Below the pieces are notes generated by a model. The model did no database searches. It was given only the letters and a program-made list of their open reading frames with translations, and was not told the origin of the DNA. A program made the position numbers and the translations under genes. A DNA stretch of 14,392 nt, taken from positions 1 to 14,392 of the forward strand of contig PMAM01000014.1 in the NCBI GenBank assembly GCA_003152595.1. Reading direction: 5' to 3'. Positions 8,325 through 14,392 of this stretch are shown one piece after another. The stretch's first letter is position 1. Each line of letters starts with the position of its first letter. The stretch comes from Acidobacterium sp. (GTDB taxonomy: Bacteria > Acidobacteriota > Terriglobia > Terriglobales > Acidobacteriaceae).

Positions 8325-9872
8325 CTACTGGCACACAAAGTTGCTGGCAGCCTCCGTGTTGCCGTGTCCGCTGTACTGCGCGTGTTTGGGGTAAGCGCAG
8401 AGCGGGCGGCTGCGTCCGGGAAATGCAGGGCCAGTCGCGATGATCGACTCTGGCGCGATTCCCTTTTCCACCCAGTCCACCGCCTCGCTCAGCATATCGA
8501 AATGATCGAGCGAGGGACCGCCGCCGCAGTGACTCATGCCCGGCACGAAAAAGAACCGACTCCACGTGGCTACCTCCTTGGCTCCGCCGTTGGTTTCGGC
8601 GAGCGATCGGTAGTACTGGAACGTGTCGAGGGGCGAGAACCACGGGTCGCTGTCACCGTGGAAGAAGATCAGCTTGCCTCCGTCGCCCGAGAAAGTGGAA
8701 AGATTGGTCGAAGCCGGCTCGACCAGCGGATCGGAGGCGTGAAGAGCGGCCTTGTCCACATCGAGGGTGGTCGCCGTTGTGATTGGGCCGAAGAGACCCC
8801 TGGATCGCGGGCTCAGCAAACCCGGCAGCGGACCGGAGGCCGCGATTCCAGCGTCATAAAGAAAACCCGGATACACCTGCGTGCCGTAAGCGTTCTTCGG
8901 CCCGGCGAAGGCCTTTTTAATGGCCGCAACCTTCTCCGGCGTCATGCAGCCTTCGGTTTGGCCGGGTTTGCAGGCGATTTCCTCCGGGTCGAAATGGCAG
9001 CCGAGAGGATCGAAGATCATTCCGTCCGTCACTCCGTCGAGTGGGTCGCACTTCTTCATCAGTGCGTCCATGAAGAGCTTGCGGTCCGCCTCGGTGAAGA
9101 GCTTGTCGATCTCCGGCTTGCCGGATGCGTCCTTCGGCGCGACCTGGTTGTAAGCCACCGGAATCCACTGGCCGATGGCGAGATTGGAGAGGCCGGTGCG
9201 CATGGCTGGATCGCCGACGACTATGCCGTTGAATACTGTGGGGAAGCGCTGCGAGAGGATCATGCCTTCGCGACCTCCCGTAGAGCAGCCCACAAAATAT
9301 GAGTACCACGCCGGCCTGGCGTAGTAGCGGGCAATAATCTGCTTCGCGACGCTGGCCACTTCGGCGTTGGCCTGATAGGCGAAGTCGAGATACGCCTGCT
9401 GATCGCGCATGAACGAAAAGTCGAAGCCGCCGGTCCGGGCCTTATGTCCGGTGTCCGTGCTGGCCACCGCGAATCCGCGCTCGAGAGCCGATTTTTCGCC
9501 CGTATACGACGCTCCAGCGGGATAGTTCACCACGCCATTGCCCCCGCCTCCGCCCTGCATCATGAAGTCGCCGTTCCAGACATCCTTCTCCGGCAAGGCG
9601 ACCGCAAAGCCGATGCCGTACTCGATGCCGTCAACGCCCTTGCGCCGGTGAATCACGCCTTCCACGCGACAATGAGCCGGCAGCGAGCCGGAGTAGCGCG
9701 GATATGAAGACGGAATCGGGGTGTTCGCCGGGACTTCTGTGGCACCCGCGATGTCGACGCCGTCGATTTTCACGGTGGTGAGATCGGAACAGGACGTTCC
9801 CGTCTGCGCCCGGGCCGGCATGGTCGCACAGCAGGCGATTAAGGAAGGAATCAGGAATCTATACAATCTCAT
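8325..9872 (-). CDS. Tannase/feruloyl esterase family protein
   Basis: A 515-residue secreted alpha/beta-hydrolase of the tannase/feruloyl esterase family, which cleaves ester bonds between phenolic acids and sugars or gallate. The frame is open to an upstream ATG at 9953, but I start at 9872 because AGAAGG lies 6 nt upstream and a clean Sec signal follows (MRLYRFLIPSLIACC, cleavage after ARA-Q near residue 23). The family's CS-D-HC arrangement is complete: C196-S197 in VGCSTGGREG, D409 in HGDSDPW, and H448-C449 in GMSHCGGG. The two Cys are expected to form a disulfide next to the catalytic triad. DPLDGVTDGMIFDP (276-289) matches the calcium-binding loop of the lid domain. It lies 93 bp after GH51 with no terminator between, so co-transcription is likely. 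In an arabinose-releasing cluster, feruloyl esterase activity on arabinose-linked ferulate is more plausible than tannin hydrolysis, but sequence alone does not separate these. Confidence 0.92.
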   Translation of the reverse strand: MRLYRFLIPSLIACCATMPARAQTGTSCSDLTTVKIDGVDIAGATEVPANTPIPSSYPRYSGSLPAHCRVEGVIHRRKGVDGIEYGIGFAVALPEKDVWNGDFMMQGGGGGNGVVNYPAGASYTGEKSALERGFAVASTDTGHKARTGGFDFSFMRDQQAYLDFAYQANAEVASVAKQIIARYYARPAWYSYFVGCSTGGREGMILSQRFPTVFNGIVVGDPAMRTGLSNLAIGQWIPVAYNQVAPKDASGKPEIDKLFTEADRKLFMDALMKKCDPLDGVTDGMIFDPLGCHFDPEEIACKPGQTEGCMTPEKVAAIKKAFAGPKNAYGTQVYPGFLYDAGIAASGPLPGLLSPRSRGLFGPITTATTLDVDKAALHASDPLVEPASTNLSTFSGDGGKLIFFHGDSDPWFSPLDTFQYYRSLAETNGGAKEVATWSRFFFVPGMSHCGGGPSLDHFDMLSEAVDWVEKGIAPESIIATGPAFPGRSRPLCAYPKHAQYSGHGNTEAASNFVCQ

Positions 9873-9878
9873 GCGTGG

Positions 9879-9884
9879 CCTTCT
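9879..9884 (-). promoter_or_regulatory. Ribosome binding site deciding the esterase start
   Basis: Minus-strand AGAAGG lies 6 nt before the ATG at 9872 and directly precedes the signal peptide. This selects the 515-residue form over an extension beginning at 9953. Confidence 0.6.
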
Positions 9885-9965
9885 TTCTCGAAGTTGAGAA
9901 CCGGATGGCCAAAGCAATACGATCTGCTCGGCCGATTTGCGCCGGCGAAGCAAGCCGCAGCGCCT

Positions 9966-12128
9966 CTAGTGAGTCGTCTCTGTTACGGGAAACTGGTAGA
10001 TGTTGACGCTGATCGGCGCCACCGTCAGCGTGAGCGGATCGTCCCCGATCGAGCTCTCCTTCACAACGACCTCCGGCGGTTGCCCGACGCGATCCGACGC
10101 TTCGAGGCTCTCCCCCGTCAATTGCCAGAGTCTAGACGGCCCCGAGACCCGCGCGCCAGCAACGCTAAGATCGAACCGCTGTTCCTTGTCGGTCGCATTC
10201 ACCACCGAGACCATGAGGAATTTGCGGTCGGGAGTGAGCGCGGCGAACATATCGAGCGGATAGGTCGGGCTGCCCGAGTTAGTCTCCGGCTGGTCGCCGC
10301 CTGCCGGATACTGCGGCGATGGCTGAGGCGAATTCCCTGTGAGGGCGACGGGAACCGAACCGTCGACGAAATGCGAACCGTACAGCTTGAACATCAGCCC
10401 TGTGGTGTTCAGGGTCGCGGCTGTGGGCGTGTAGTCCAGCGTAGAGACGCCCATGGTGTGGGCAGACATCTTCAGGAAATCTGTATGCCGGAGCATTTCG
10501 TTGAAGATCATCCCGTAGGCGAGAGCGAGCTTCAGATCCGGCGCGCGATTGAAGCCTCCGCCAAAGTAGGCGTACTCGTCAATCGACAGAAAGATATGGT
10601 TCGCAACCATCGCCGGGAAACGTTCCTGAAACCGGCGCCATGTTTGCTGATAAAGGTGCACGATGTTGGCGGGATAGCGCGCATATTCCAGCGTCGTCTG
10701 GTCTATCTTGTCGTAGCCGGCGTCGGTGGGCGCGTCGAGCGGCAAATTCCTGGCCTTCTCGATATCGAAGTGCCGGCCCGGCTGCGCGTACCAGTGCTGC
10801 GTGATGCCGGAGAAGTTGCCCCAGCTGTCCTGAAGCAGGCCGCCCGTCCAGTCGACCGGTGTGCCTTCGACAGCTTTGAGGTTATCCGCGTCGTGCGCGC
10901 GCATCTCGCCGGTCAGGTCCATGGCCAGAGGCATGTTGCCGGACGCGAGTAGCGTGATCGATGGGTCAGCCGCGCGCATTGCCTTCGCGAATTCGTTGTG
11001 TTTGAGGACGTAATACTTCAGATCCGTGCGGCCCAGCTGCCACACGCCGTAAGGCTCGTTGCCAATATCCCAGTACCGAACGTGGTAAGGCTCCGGATGG
11101 CCGTTGCGGGCGCGCAGCGCGCCCAGGCGCGTGGTCACCGCGCCATTCATGTACTCAACTTCTTCTCCCGCCGAATGTGCGTCGCCGAAACCAGCGTTGA
11201 CCGTGATGTAAGGCTCGGTGCCGATCAGCCGGCACAGCGTCATGAACTCGTCCATGCCCACATCGTTGGACTGCATCGCATTCCAGGCATAGTCAAAAGT
11301 CGGCTGACGCTTATCCGGGTCGCCGATGCCATCGTACCAGCTCCAGTCGGAGAGGAAATTGCCGCCCGGCAGCCTCCACATGCCCGAGTGCAGCTGGCGC
11401 AGAAGCGCGGTTGTATCGGGGCGGAAGCCATCGATATTATCTGCAGGCATCAGCGAGATCGTACCGATGTGGAAGGCGCCGCTGCCCGCGCCTGTGATTT
11501 CGAGGGCTGCGTCGGTGGAGTTCGCCGGAGAGCTGAAGCTGAGTGGAAATTTCCGGTAAGTCGAGGGAAGCGCCGCAATCGCGACGGTCTGCCGGTCATG
11601 CTCTCCCTCGCCCCAGATGAGCGATACCTTCACCTTTGCGCCCGGTGTGCCGCGCAGCCAGATGCGGCCGATGTACTTCTTCCCCGCCATCAGCGCGAAG
11701 CCGGACTGGCGGATGCCGTGCGGCATCGAAGAGTCGAGCCCGATGCGCGGGCTCTGGTCGCCCACGAAAGGATCTTCCTTGTCCATCGTCACAGCGGTGT
11801 CAGGACCGACCGGACGCCATTTGCGCAGACGCATTCCCGGAAAGCCTGCCCGTGGCCCGGTTGCCTCTGGCTGTGAGTCTATTGGGAAATAGAATTTGCG
11901 ATCATCGAGCATCTCCGACCAGAGGCTCCGATAAATCAGCGACCCGATGTGCTCGATAAACATGCCGAACTCATACTTCGAAACCGGCTCACTCGTCTGC
12001 CGCACATCGATGCTCACTGCAATTTGTTGCGGAACAGGCTTGTCGCTGCTCTGACTCCTCCCCGCCATGCTACCCAGGCAGACAGCTGCTCCCGCCAGCA
12101 CTGCAAGTCGCGCGATTCTTCCTCTCAT
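9966..12128 (-). CDS. GH51 alpha-L-arabinofuranosidase, secreted
   Basis: A 720-residue secreted enzyme predicted to remove alpha-L-arabinofuranosyl residues from arabinoxylan or arabinan. I start at 12128: GAGGG lies 10 nt upstream and the following residues form a Sec signal (MRGRIARLAVLAGAAVCLGS). An in-frame ATG at 12149 would add seven residues and has no ribosome site. FGMFIEHIGSLIYRSLWSEM (54-73) is the N-terminal GH51 signature. A carbohydrate-binding-module-like beta insert follows (about 100-235, with PHGIRQSGFALMAGKKYIG), then the barrel (about 245-545). The acid/base is E358 in DIGNEPYG and the nucleophile E518 in LSIDEYAYFG, so both catalytic residues are present. A C-terminal beta-sandwich covers about 555-720. 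It is the first gene of the enzyme cluster, behind a LacI-type palindrome, and is followed after 93 bp by the esterase. It is longer than cytoplasmic GH51 enzymes (about 500 residues) because of the signal and insert. Confidence 0.94.
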   Translation of the reverse strand: MRGRIARLAVLAGAAVCLGSMAGRSQSSDKPVPQQIAVSIDVRQTSEPVSKYEFGMFIEHIGSLIYRSLWSEMLDDRKFYFPIDSQPEATGPRAGFPGMRLRKWRPVGPDTAVTMDKEDPFVGDQSPRIGLDSSMPHGIRQSGFALMAGKKYIGRIWLRGTPGAKVKVSLIWGEGEHDRQTVAIAALPSTYRKFPLSFSSPANSTDAALEITGAGSGAFHIGTISLMPADNIDGFRPDTTALLRQLHSGMWRLPGGNFLSDWSWYDGIGDPDKRQPTFDYAWNAMQSNDVGMDEFMTLCRLIGTEPYITVNAGFGDAHSAGEEVEYMNGAVTTRLGALRARNGHPEPYHVRYWDIGNEPYGVWQLGRTDLKYYVLKHNEFAKAMRAADPSITLLASGNMPLAMDLTGEMRAHDADNLKAVEGTPVDWTGGLLQDSWGNFSGITQHWYAQPGRHFDIEKARNLPLDAPTDAGYDKIDQTTLEYARYPANIVHLYQQTWRRFQERFPAMVANHIFLSIDEYAYFGGGFNRAPDLKLALAYGMIFNEMLRHTDFLKMSAHTMGVSTLDYTPTAATLNTTGLMFKLYGSHFVDGSVPVALTGNSPQPSPQYPAGGDQPETNSGSPTYPLDMFAALTPDRKFLMVSVVNATDKEQRFDLSVAGARVSGPSRLWQLTGESLEASDRVGQPPEVVVKESSIGDDPLTLTVAPISVNIYQFPVTETTH

Positions 12129-12193
12129 CTGCTCTTTTCCCTCGAACATGTCAGGTGGAACTGCCGACCGTCTTTATCCGCCCCGATGTGCCT

Positions 12194-12207
12194 GGGAAAC
12201 GTTTTCC
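12194..12207. promoter_or_regulatory. LacI-family-type operator ahead of GH51
   Basis: GGGAAACGTTTTCC is a near-perfect dyad centred on CG (12200-12201): six of seven pairs match, with an AAACGTTT core. LacI/CcpA-family operators typically have a central CG flanked by AA and TT. It lies about 66 nt upstream of the GH51 start, where a sugar-responsive repressor could act. No LacI regulator is encoded in the window. Confidence 0.5.
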
Positions 12208-12888
12208 GGAGTTCGCACCAAACTGGGTTTTCTCTCGTGGTCATTAGCTTCTCAGCGGACAGTCCACTATACAAGGGATACTCGGGGGGAGAACGCTCCG
12301 GGCGTCGTCCAAAAATTTCGCCGGATAAGCCGCGATTATCTCGTCGCCGGGCTCGGAGAGCAATATGCCCATGATCCCAAAAGCCCTCGTCGCGAATGGT
12401 GGCCACCGCGTCCGACGTAGCGGCAAGGCGCTAGCGGAAATGGAGAATTAAACTGGACTTCTCAAGACGCATTGGGGAGTAGATTGCACGGTGCGGCCGG
12501 CGCTCCGATGTAGACGGTGGCCAGTTTCTTTCGGGCCAGTAAGTCGAGGATGGCGACAATCGCGCGCCATTTCTCTGCCCTGATCTCTGCCTCTGCGGCT
12601 ACTATCGGACAAGGGAGTCTCGCTGCGTCCGCGCATCTCAAGCGCTTACGGCTATTGAGATAGGAGAAGGTGCTGACGGGAGTGCTGTTCATTTACATCG
12701 CTAACTCGAAGCCAAATACCGTTATCGATCAACCGCTCGACGAGTGATTTGTGATAAGGCGCTCGTTGACGACACGGGGAATTAGCGGCGCGATTCGATA
12801 ATTCGGCATCGCAGGTCCGACCTTCGATATGCTCCACTCGGTGAGATGCGAGGATCCCGATCCGACAAAAAAGCGGTCCTTCGAAGAT
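12208..12888. other. Long gene-poor stretch between the small module and GH51
   Basis: Apart from the promoter elements listed, I see no convincing gene. Minus-strand open frames of about 60-110 codons overlap one another (for example 12692-12462, 12837-12652 and 12426-12244), none with a good ribosome site or a recognisable product. The one at 12692-12462 (76 codons, mostly G or C in third positions, ending in KKLATVYIGAPAAPCN) is the most gene-like and could be a decayed gene remnant. A direct repeat of TCTCTGCC occurs at 12572 and 12584. No tRNA is visible. Confidence 0.4.
12266..12271 (-). promoter_or_regulatory. Possible -10 element for GH51
   Basis: Minus-strand TATAGT matches five of six bases of TATAAT and lies about 140 nt upstream of the GH51 start and about 60 nt upstream of the LacI-type dyad. 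The best -35 at 17 nt (TTCTCC) is poor, so this is tentative. Confidence 0.3.
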
Positions 12889-13326
12889 CTATTCCTTCTT
12901 CGCGACCAGGTCGAAACCGCCGTCTGCGCACGAATAGGGCAAAGGCATGCGATCCGGGTCAGCCCATCCGCATCGCGCAACTTCACTCGAAAGGCGCATC
13001 CCTGAATAAAAAGCCGATAATGCGCTCCGGTCGAGCAGCCAGCCGTGTTTACCGAGAAACTCATCGAACGTTGTTGCTCCTGGTGTCAGTTTCAGCGCCG
13101 CCGCCACCAGCCGCAGCCAGGCGCGCGTCAGCGTTTCATGATATTTGCTTTCGTGACCGTGACTGATGGCGAATCGCCGGATCGTCTCGGCAATGCGCTC
13201 CTCGGCTTCACGCGCTCCATACCGCCACACATAAATCCACGCGAGGCGAAGATGGTCTGCATGATGGAACTCCGCATTCGCATAGCGGCTTTCCTCCACT
13301 GCCGCTACAAAATCATCTTCGCCCAT
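12889..13326 (-). CDS. Conserved His-rich small protein of unknown function
   Basis: A 145-residue cytoplasmic protein (no signal, no membrane segment), third gene of the small module. ATG at 13326 has a modest GGAAG 7 nt upstream; it stops on TAG. I recognise the pattern as a conserved family seen in several phyla but cannot name a domain. Its landmarks are FHHADHLRLAW (20-30), SHGHESKYHETLTRAW (55-70), a central FDEFLGKHGWLLD (87-99) and the C-terminal ADPDRMPLP (112-120). The first two blocks are predicted helices carrying H21, H22, H25, H56, H58 and H63, which could form a metal or ligand site in an all-alpha fold. It begins 46 nt after the membrane-protein stop on the same strand, so co-transcription is likely. 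Codon use looks like that of its neighbours. The gene call is firm; function is unknown. Confidence 0.78.
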   Translation of the reverse strand: MGEDDFVAAVEESRYANAEFHHADHLRLAWIYVWRYGAREAEERIAETIRRFAISHGHESKYHETLTRAWLRLVAAALKLTPGATTFDEFLGKHGWLLDRSALSAFYSGMRLSSEVARCGWADPDRMPLPYSCADGGFDLVAKKE

Positions 13327-13372
13327 CAGATAGCTTCCGCAGCGGCATCATTGCTCATCGAACGTCACCCTT

Positions 13373-13693
13373 TCAACTTCTCTTGCCGCTCATGACCGCT
13401 ATCACTGCTGCCGCGTAAATCAGGAGTACGCCGACGTGCCCAGCCTGCCCGTGCAAAATGTGGACCGCAGCCGCCGGAGCGAAGGTAGCCAGAAGCACCG
13501 GCCCACCGATCGGAGGCGCAAACAGGAAGACCAGCGCCGCCACTGCTTCAACAATTCCCAAAATCAAGAGAAGAAAGAATGCCGGACCATGACGTGCGGC
13601 ATGGAGTTGCTCGATCACCAACTCCACGCTGTACAGCAACAGCACGACTCCCAGCACAATCTGCAGCAGGCGCAACGAAAGCTTCGCGTTCAC
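13373..13693 (-). CDS. Four-helix DoxX-like integral membrane protein
   Basis: A 106-residue inner-membrane protein. I start on GTG at 13693 rather than on an in-frame ATG at 13792: GGAGG lies 5 nt before the GTG, the extra 33 upstream residues are polar and low in sense, and the GTG overlaps the stop of the preceding gene. Four hydrophobic segments are visible: about 7-25 (LRLLQIVLGVVLLLYSVEL), 37-59, 63-80 and 85-101, separated by short turns (HAARHGP, APPIGGP, HGQAGH), ending in a basic SGKRS tail. Size and topology resemble DoxX/DUF4149-type small membrane proteins, but no diagnostic motif settles this. It sits between the RHH-like gene (4-bp overlap) and the His-rich gene (46-nt gap), suggesting a shared transcript and stoichiometric expression with the former. 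Confidence 0.72.
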   Translation of the reverse strand: MNAKLSLRLLQIVLGVVLLLYSVELVIEQLHAARHGPAFFLLLILGIVEAVAALVFLFAPPIGGPVLLATFAPAAAVHILHGQAGHVGVLLIYAAAVIAVMSGKRS

Positions 13694-14028
13694 GATTTCC
13701 TCCGTACTCGTCGACTTCCACCCGCACCCTGCGTTGGGCCCTTCAGCATGGGCGCTGGCTCTCGTTCCACCAACCTGTGACTCGCCTTCCAATCAAGGTC
13801 GAGGTGATAGATCTTCCTGAATTCGGCAATGCGTTTCAGGCTCTCCTCCTCAAATGGGCACTTGCCGTCAAAGGCGTGCAGTACGATCCCCTCAATTAAG
13901 TCGCCCAGCGTCAGATCGTGATACTCCGCCAGCGCTTTCATGACTTTGAGCAGGCGCTTCTCAATGCGGACTCCAGTTTGTACCCGCTCTACGGCATTGC
14001 TTGGAATGTCGGTGCTATCTCGGTACAT
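13690..14028 (-). CDS. Ribbon-helix-helix-like small protein, possible regulator
   Basis: A 112-residue protein starting on ATG at 14028, the only start ahead of the conserved part. The ribosome site is weak (AGG 5 nt upstream). Predicted layout: a short strand ERVQTGVRI (14-22), helix EKRLLKVMKALAEYHD (23-38), turn LT, helix LGDLIEGIVLHAFDG (41-55). This is the strand-helix-turn-helix order of ribbon-helix-helix DNA-binding proteins (CopG/Arc type). A charged helix follows (58-73), then a Pro/Gly linker and a strongly basic tail (RRVRRKS). It is first in a three-gene run and its TGA overlaps the GTG of the membrane protein. A dyad-symmetric sequence covers its start codon, which fits self-repression but does not prove it. 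The strand is less amphipathic than in classic CopG proteins, so a non-DNA-binding role is possible. Confidence 0.68.
   Translation of the reverse strand: MYRDSTDIPSNAVERVQTGVRIEKRLLKVMKALAEYHDLTLGDLIEGIVLHAFDGKCPFEEESLKRIAEFRKIYHLDLDWKASHRLVEREPAPMLKGPTQGAGGSRRVRRKS
13699..13703 (-). promoter_or_regulatory. Ribosome binding site deciding the GTG start of the membrane protein
   Basis: Minus-strand GGAGG lies 5 nt before the GTG at 13693 and inside the last codons of the RHH-like gene. No comparable site precedes the in-frame ATG at 13792, so the shorter product is preferred. Confidence 0.65.
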
Positions 14029-14042
14029 GTGTACCTAGATAC
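14022..14042. promoter_or_regulatory. Dyad operator candidate over the start of the RHH-like gene
   Basis: Two overlapping symmetric elements lie here: GGTAC-4 nt-GTACC (14022-14035), which contains the ATG of the RHH-like gene, and GTACCTAGATAC (14031-14042), a GTA-N-CTAG-N-TAC dyad with five of six pairs matching. Minus-strand TATCTA inside it could serve as a poor -10, giving a near-leaderless transcript. A small dimeric regulator, perhaps the gene product itself, could bind here. Confidence 0.45.
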
Positions 14043-14392
14043 CTAAGGAAAAGAGAAGATGCAAGTGCTGGAATATCGATGATCCGAACGAACCGGGATC
14101 CGGGGGGTCTCGACGGGCTTCCGGTTATCAAAGTCCGCTACAACCTTGTCGCCATTCCAAAAGGAGGCAGGGCCGAAGCCAGTATCTTGCCCTTGAAAAT
14201 TGCAATGTCCTGCTCCGGTCGACAAGGCCTAGCTCAATGAAGAAAGAGCGGCAACCCCATGCTGTTCTCTGAGATTTCTAAGGGTATGACTGGGCCCTGG
14301 CGGATTGTGCTGAGGCTCCAGCATCCTCGCCAGCACCCTCAGATCTGAGAAGCAGAGGTCTGCGCGCGGTCGTGTGAGCGCCGGAGGAAAAA
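14043..14392. other. Right-end stretch without a supported gene
   Basis: Short open frames on both strands (up to about 80 codons) lack ribosome sites and recognisable products. A perfect 12-bp palindrome CTCAGATCTGAG (14338-14349) and a G/C-rich imperfect hairpin near 14308-14336 are present. The left part probably holds the promoter of the small-gene module. I see no tRNA or IS end. Confidence 0.35.

Noticed and set aside
8181..9302. A 373-codon open frame on the plus strand
   Set aside because: It lies antisense to the esterase, whose catalytic motifs are intact. The translation is Arg/Val-rich with no recognisable motif, as expected of a frame opposite a GC-rich gene.
9894..11876. Two long plus-strand open frames (9894-10952 and 10998-11876)
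   Set aside because: Both are antisense to GH51, whose domains and catalytic Glu residues are clear, and both show the Arg-rich composition of shadow frames.
12125..12406. A 93-codon minus-strand frame running into the GH51 start
   Set aside because: It covers the promoter and operator candidates, has no ribosome site and no recognisable sequence.
12867..12888. T6 run just after the His-rich gene, as a terminator
   Set aside because: The only preceding stem (CGAAG/CTTCG) is weak, overlaps the stop codon and ends about 9 nt before the T-run.
1..14392. CRISPR arrays, tRNA genes and insertion sequences
   Set aside because: I saw no regularly spaced repeats, no tRNA T-loop with cloverleaf, and no transposase-like protein or terminal inverted repeats.

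Overview
The window is a moderately GC-rich (roughly 55-60% by eye) bacterial segment in which every gene I can support lies on the minus strand. Five large genes (12128 down to 130) all encode exported polysaccharide-degrading proteins: a GH51 alpha-L-arabinofuranosidase, a tannase/feruloyl-esterase family protein, a GH3 beta-glycosidase with an inserted PA14 domain, a GH127/GH146-type beta-L-arabinofuranosidase, and a 973-residue Tat-exported protein that I recognise as DUF5695-like. There are no SusC/SusD pairs, as a Bacteroidota locus would have. The mix of long Sec- and Tat-exported hemicellulases with no transporter fits soil Acidobacteriota (Terriglobia). The taxonomic guess is inference, because the window has no rRNA or marker gene.

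Layout in transcription order (right to left). 14392-14043: no supported gene, a few palindromes. 14028-12889: a compact module of three small genes. These are a ribbon-helix-helix-like protein, a four-helix DoxX-like membrane protein that starts on a GTG overlapping the previous stop, and a conserved His-rich protein of unknown function. A dyad operator candidate sits on the start codon of the first gene. 12888-12129: about 760 bp without a convincing gene, holding a LacI-type palindrome and a -10-like hexamer ahead of GH51. 12128-8325: GH51 and the esterase, 93 bp apart, probably one transcript. 8324-8029: intergenic, with a strong stem-loop after the esterase stop and a consensus -35 hexamer ahead of GH3. 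8028-5347: GH3, followed by a good intrinsic terminator (5291-5267). 5180-3252: GH127/146. 3051-130: DUF5695-like gene.

The enzymes make biochemical sense together. GH51 removes alpha-linked and GH127/146 beta-linked L-arabinofuranose. The esterase can release ferulate or other phenolic esters carried on arabinose. GH3 trims the resulting short xylo-, arabino- or gluco-oligosaccharides. The likely substrate is a feruloylated, arabinose-decorated plant polymer (arabinoxylan, pectic arabinan or extensin-type glycoprotein). The DUF5695-like protein is the one member without an established reaction and the best candidate for new enzymology. The small-gene module upstream is separate, and its function is open.
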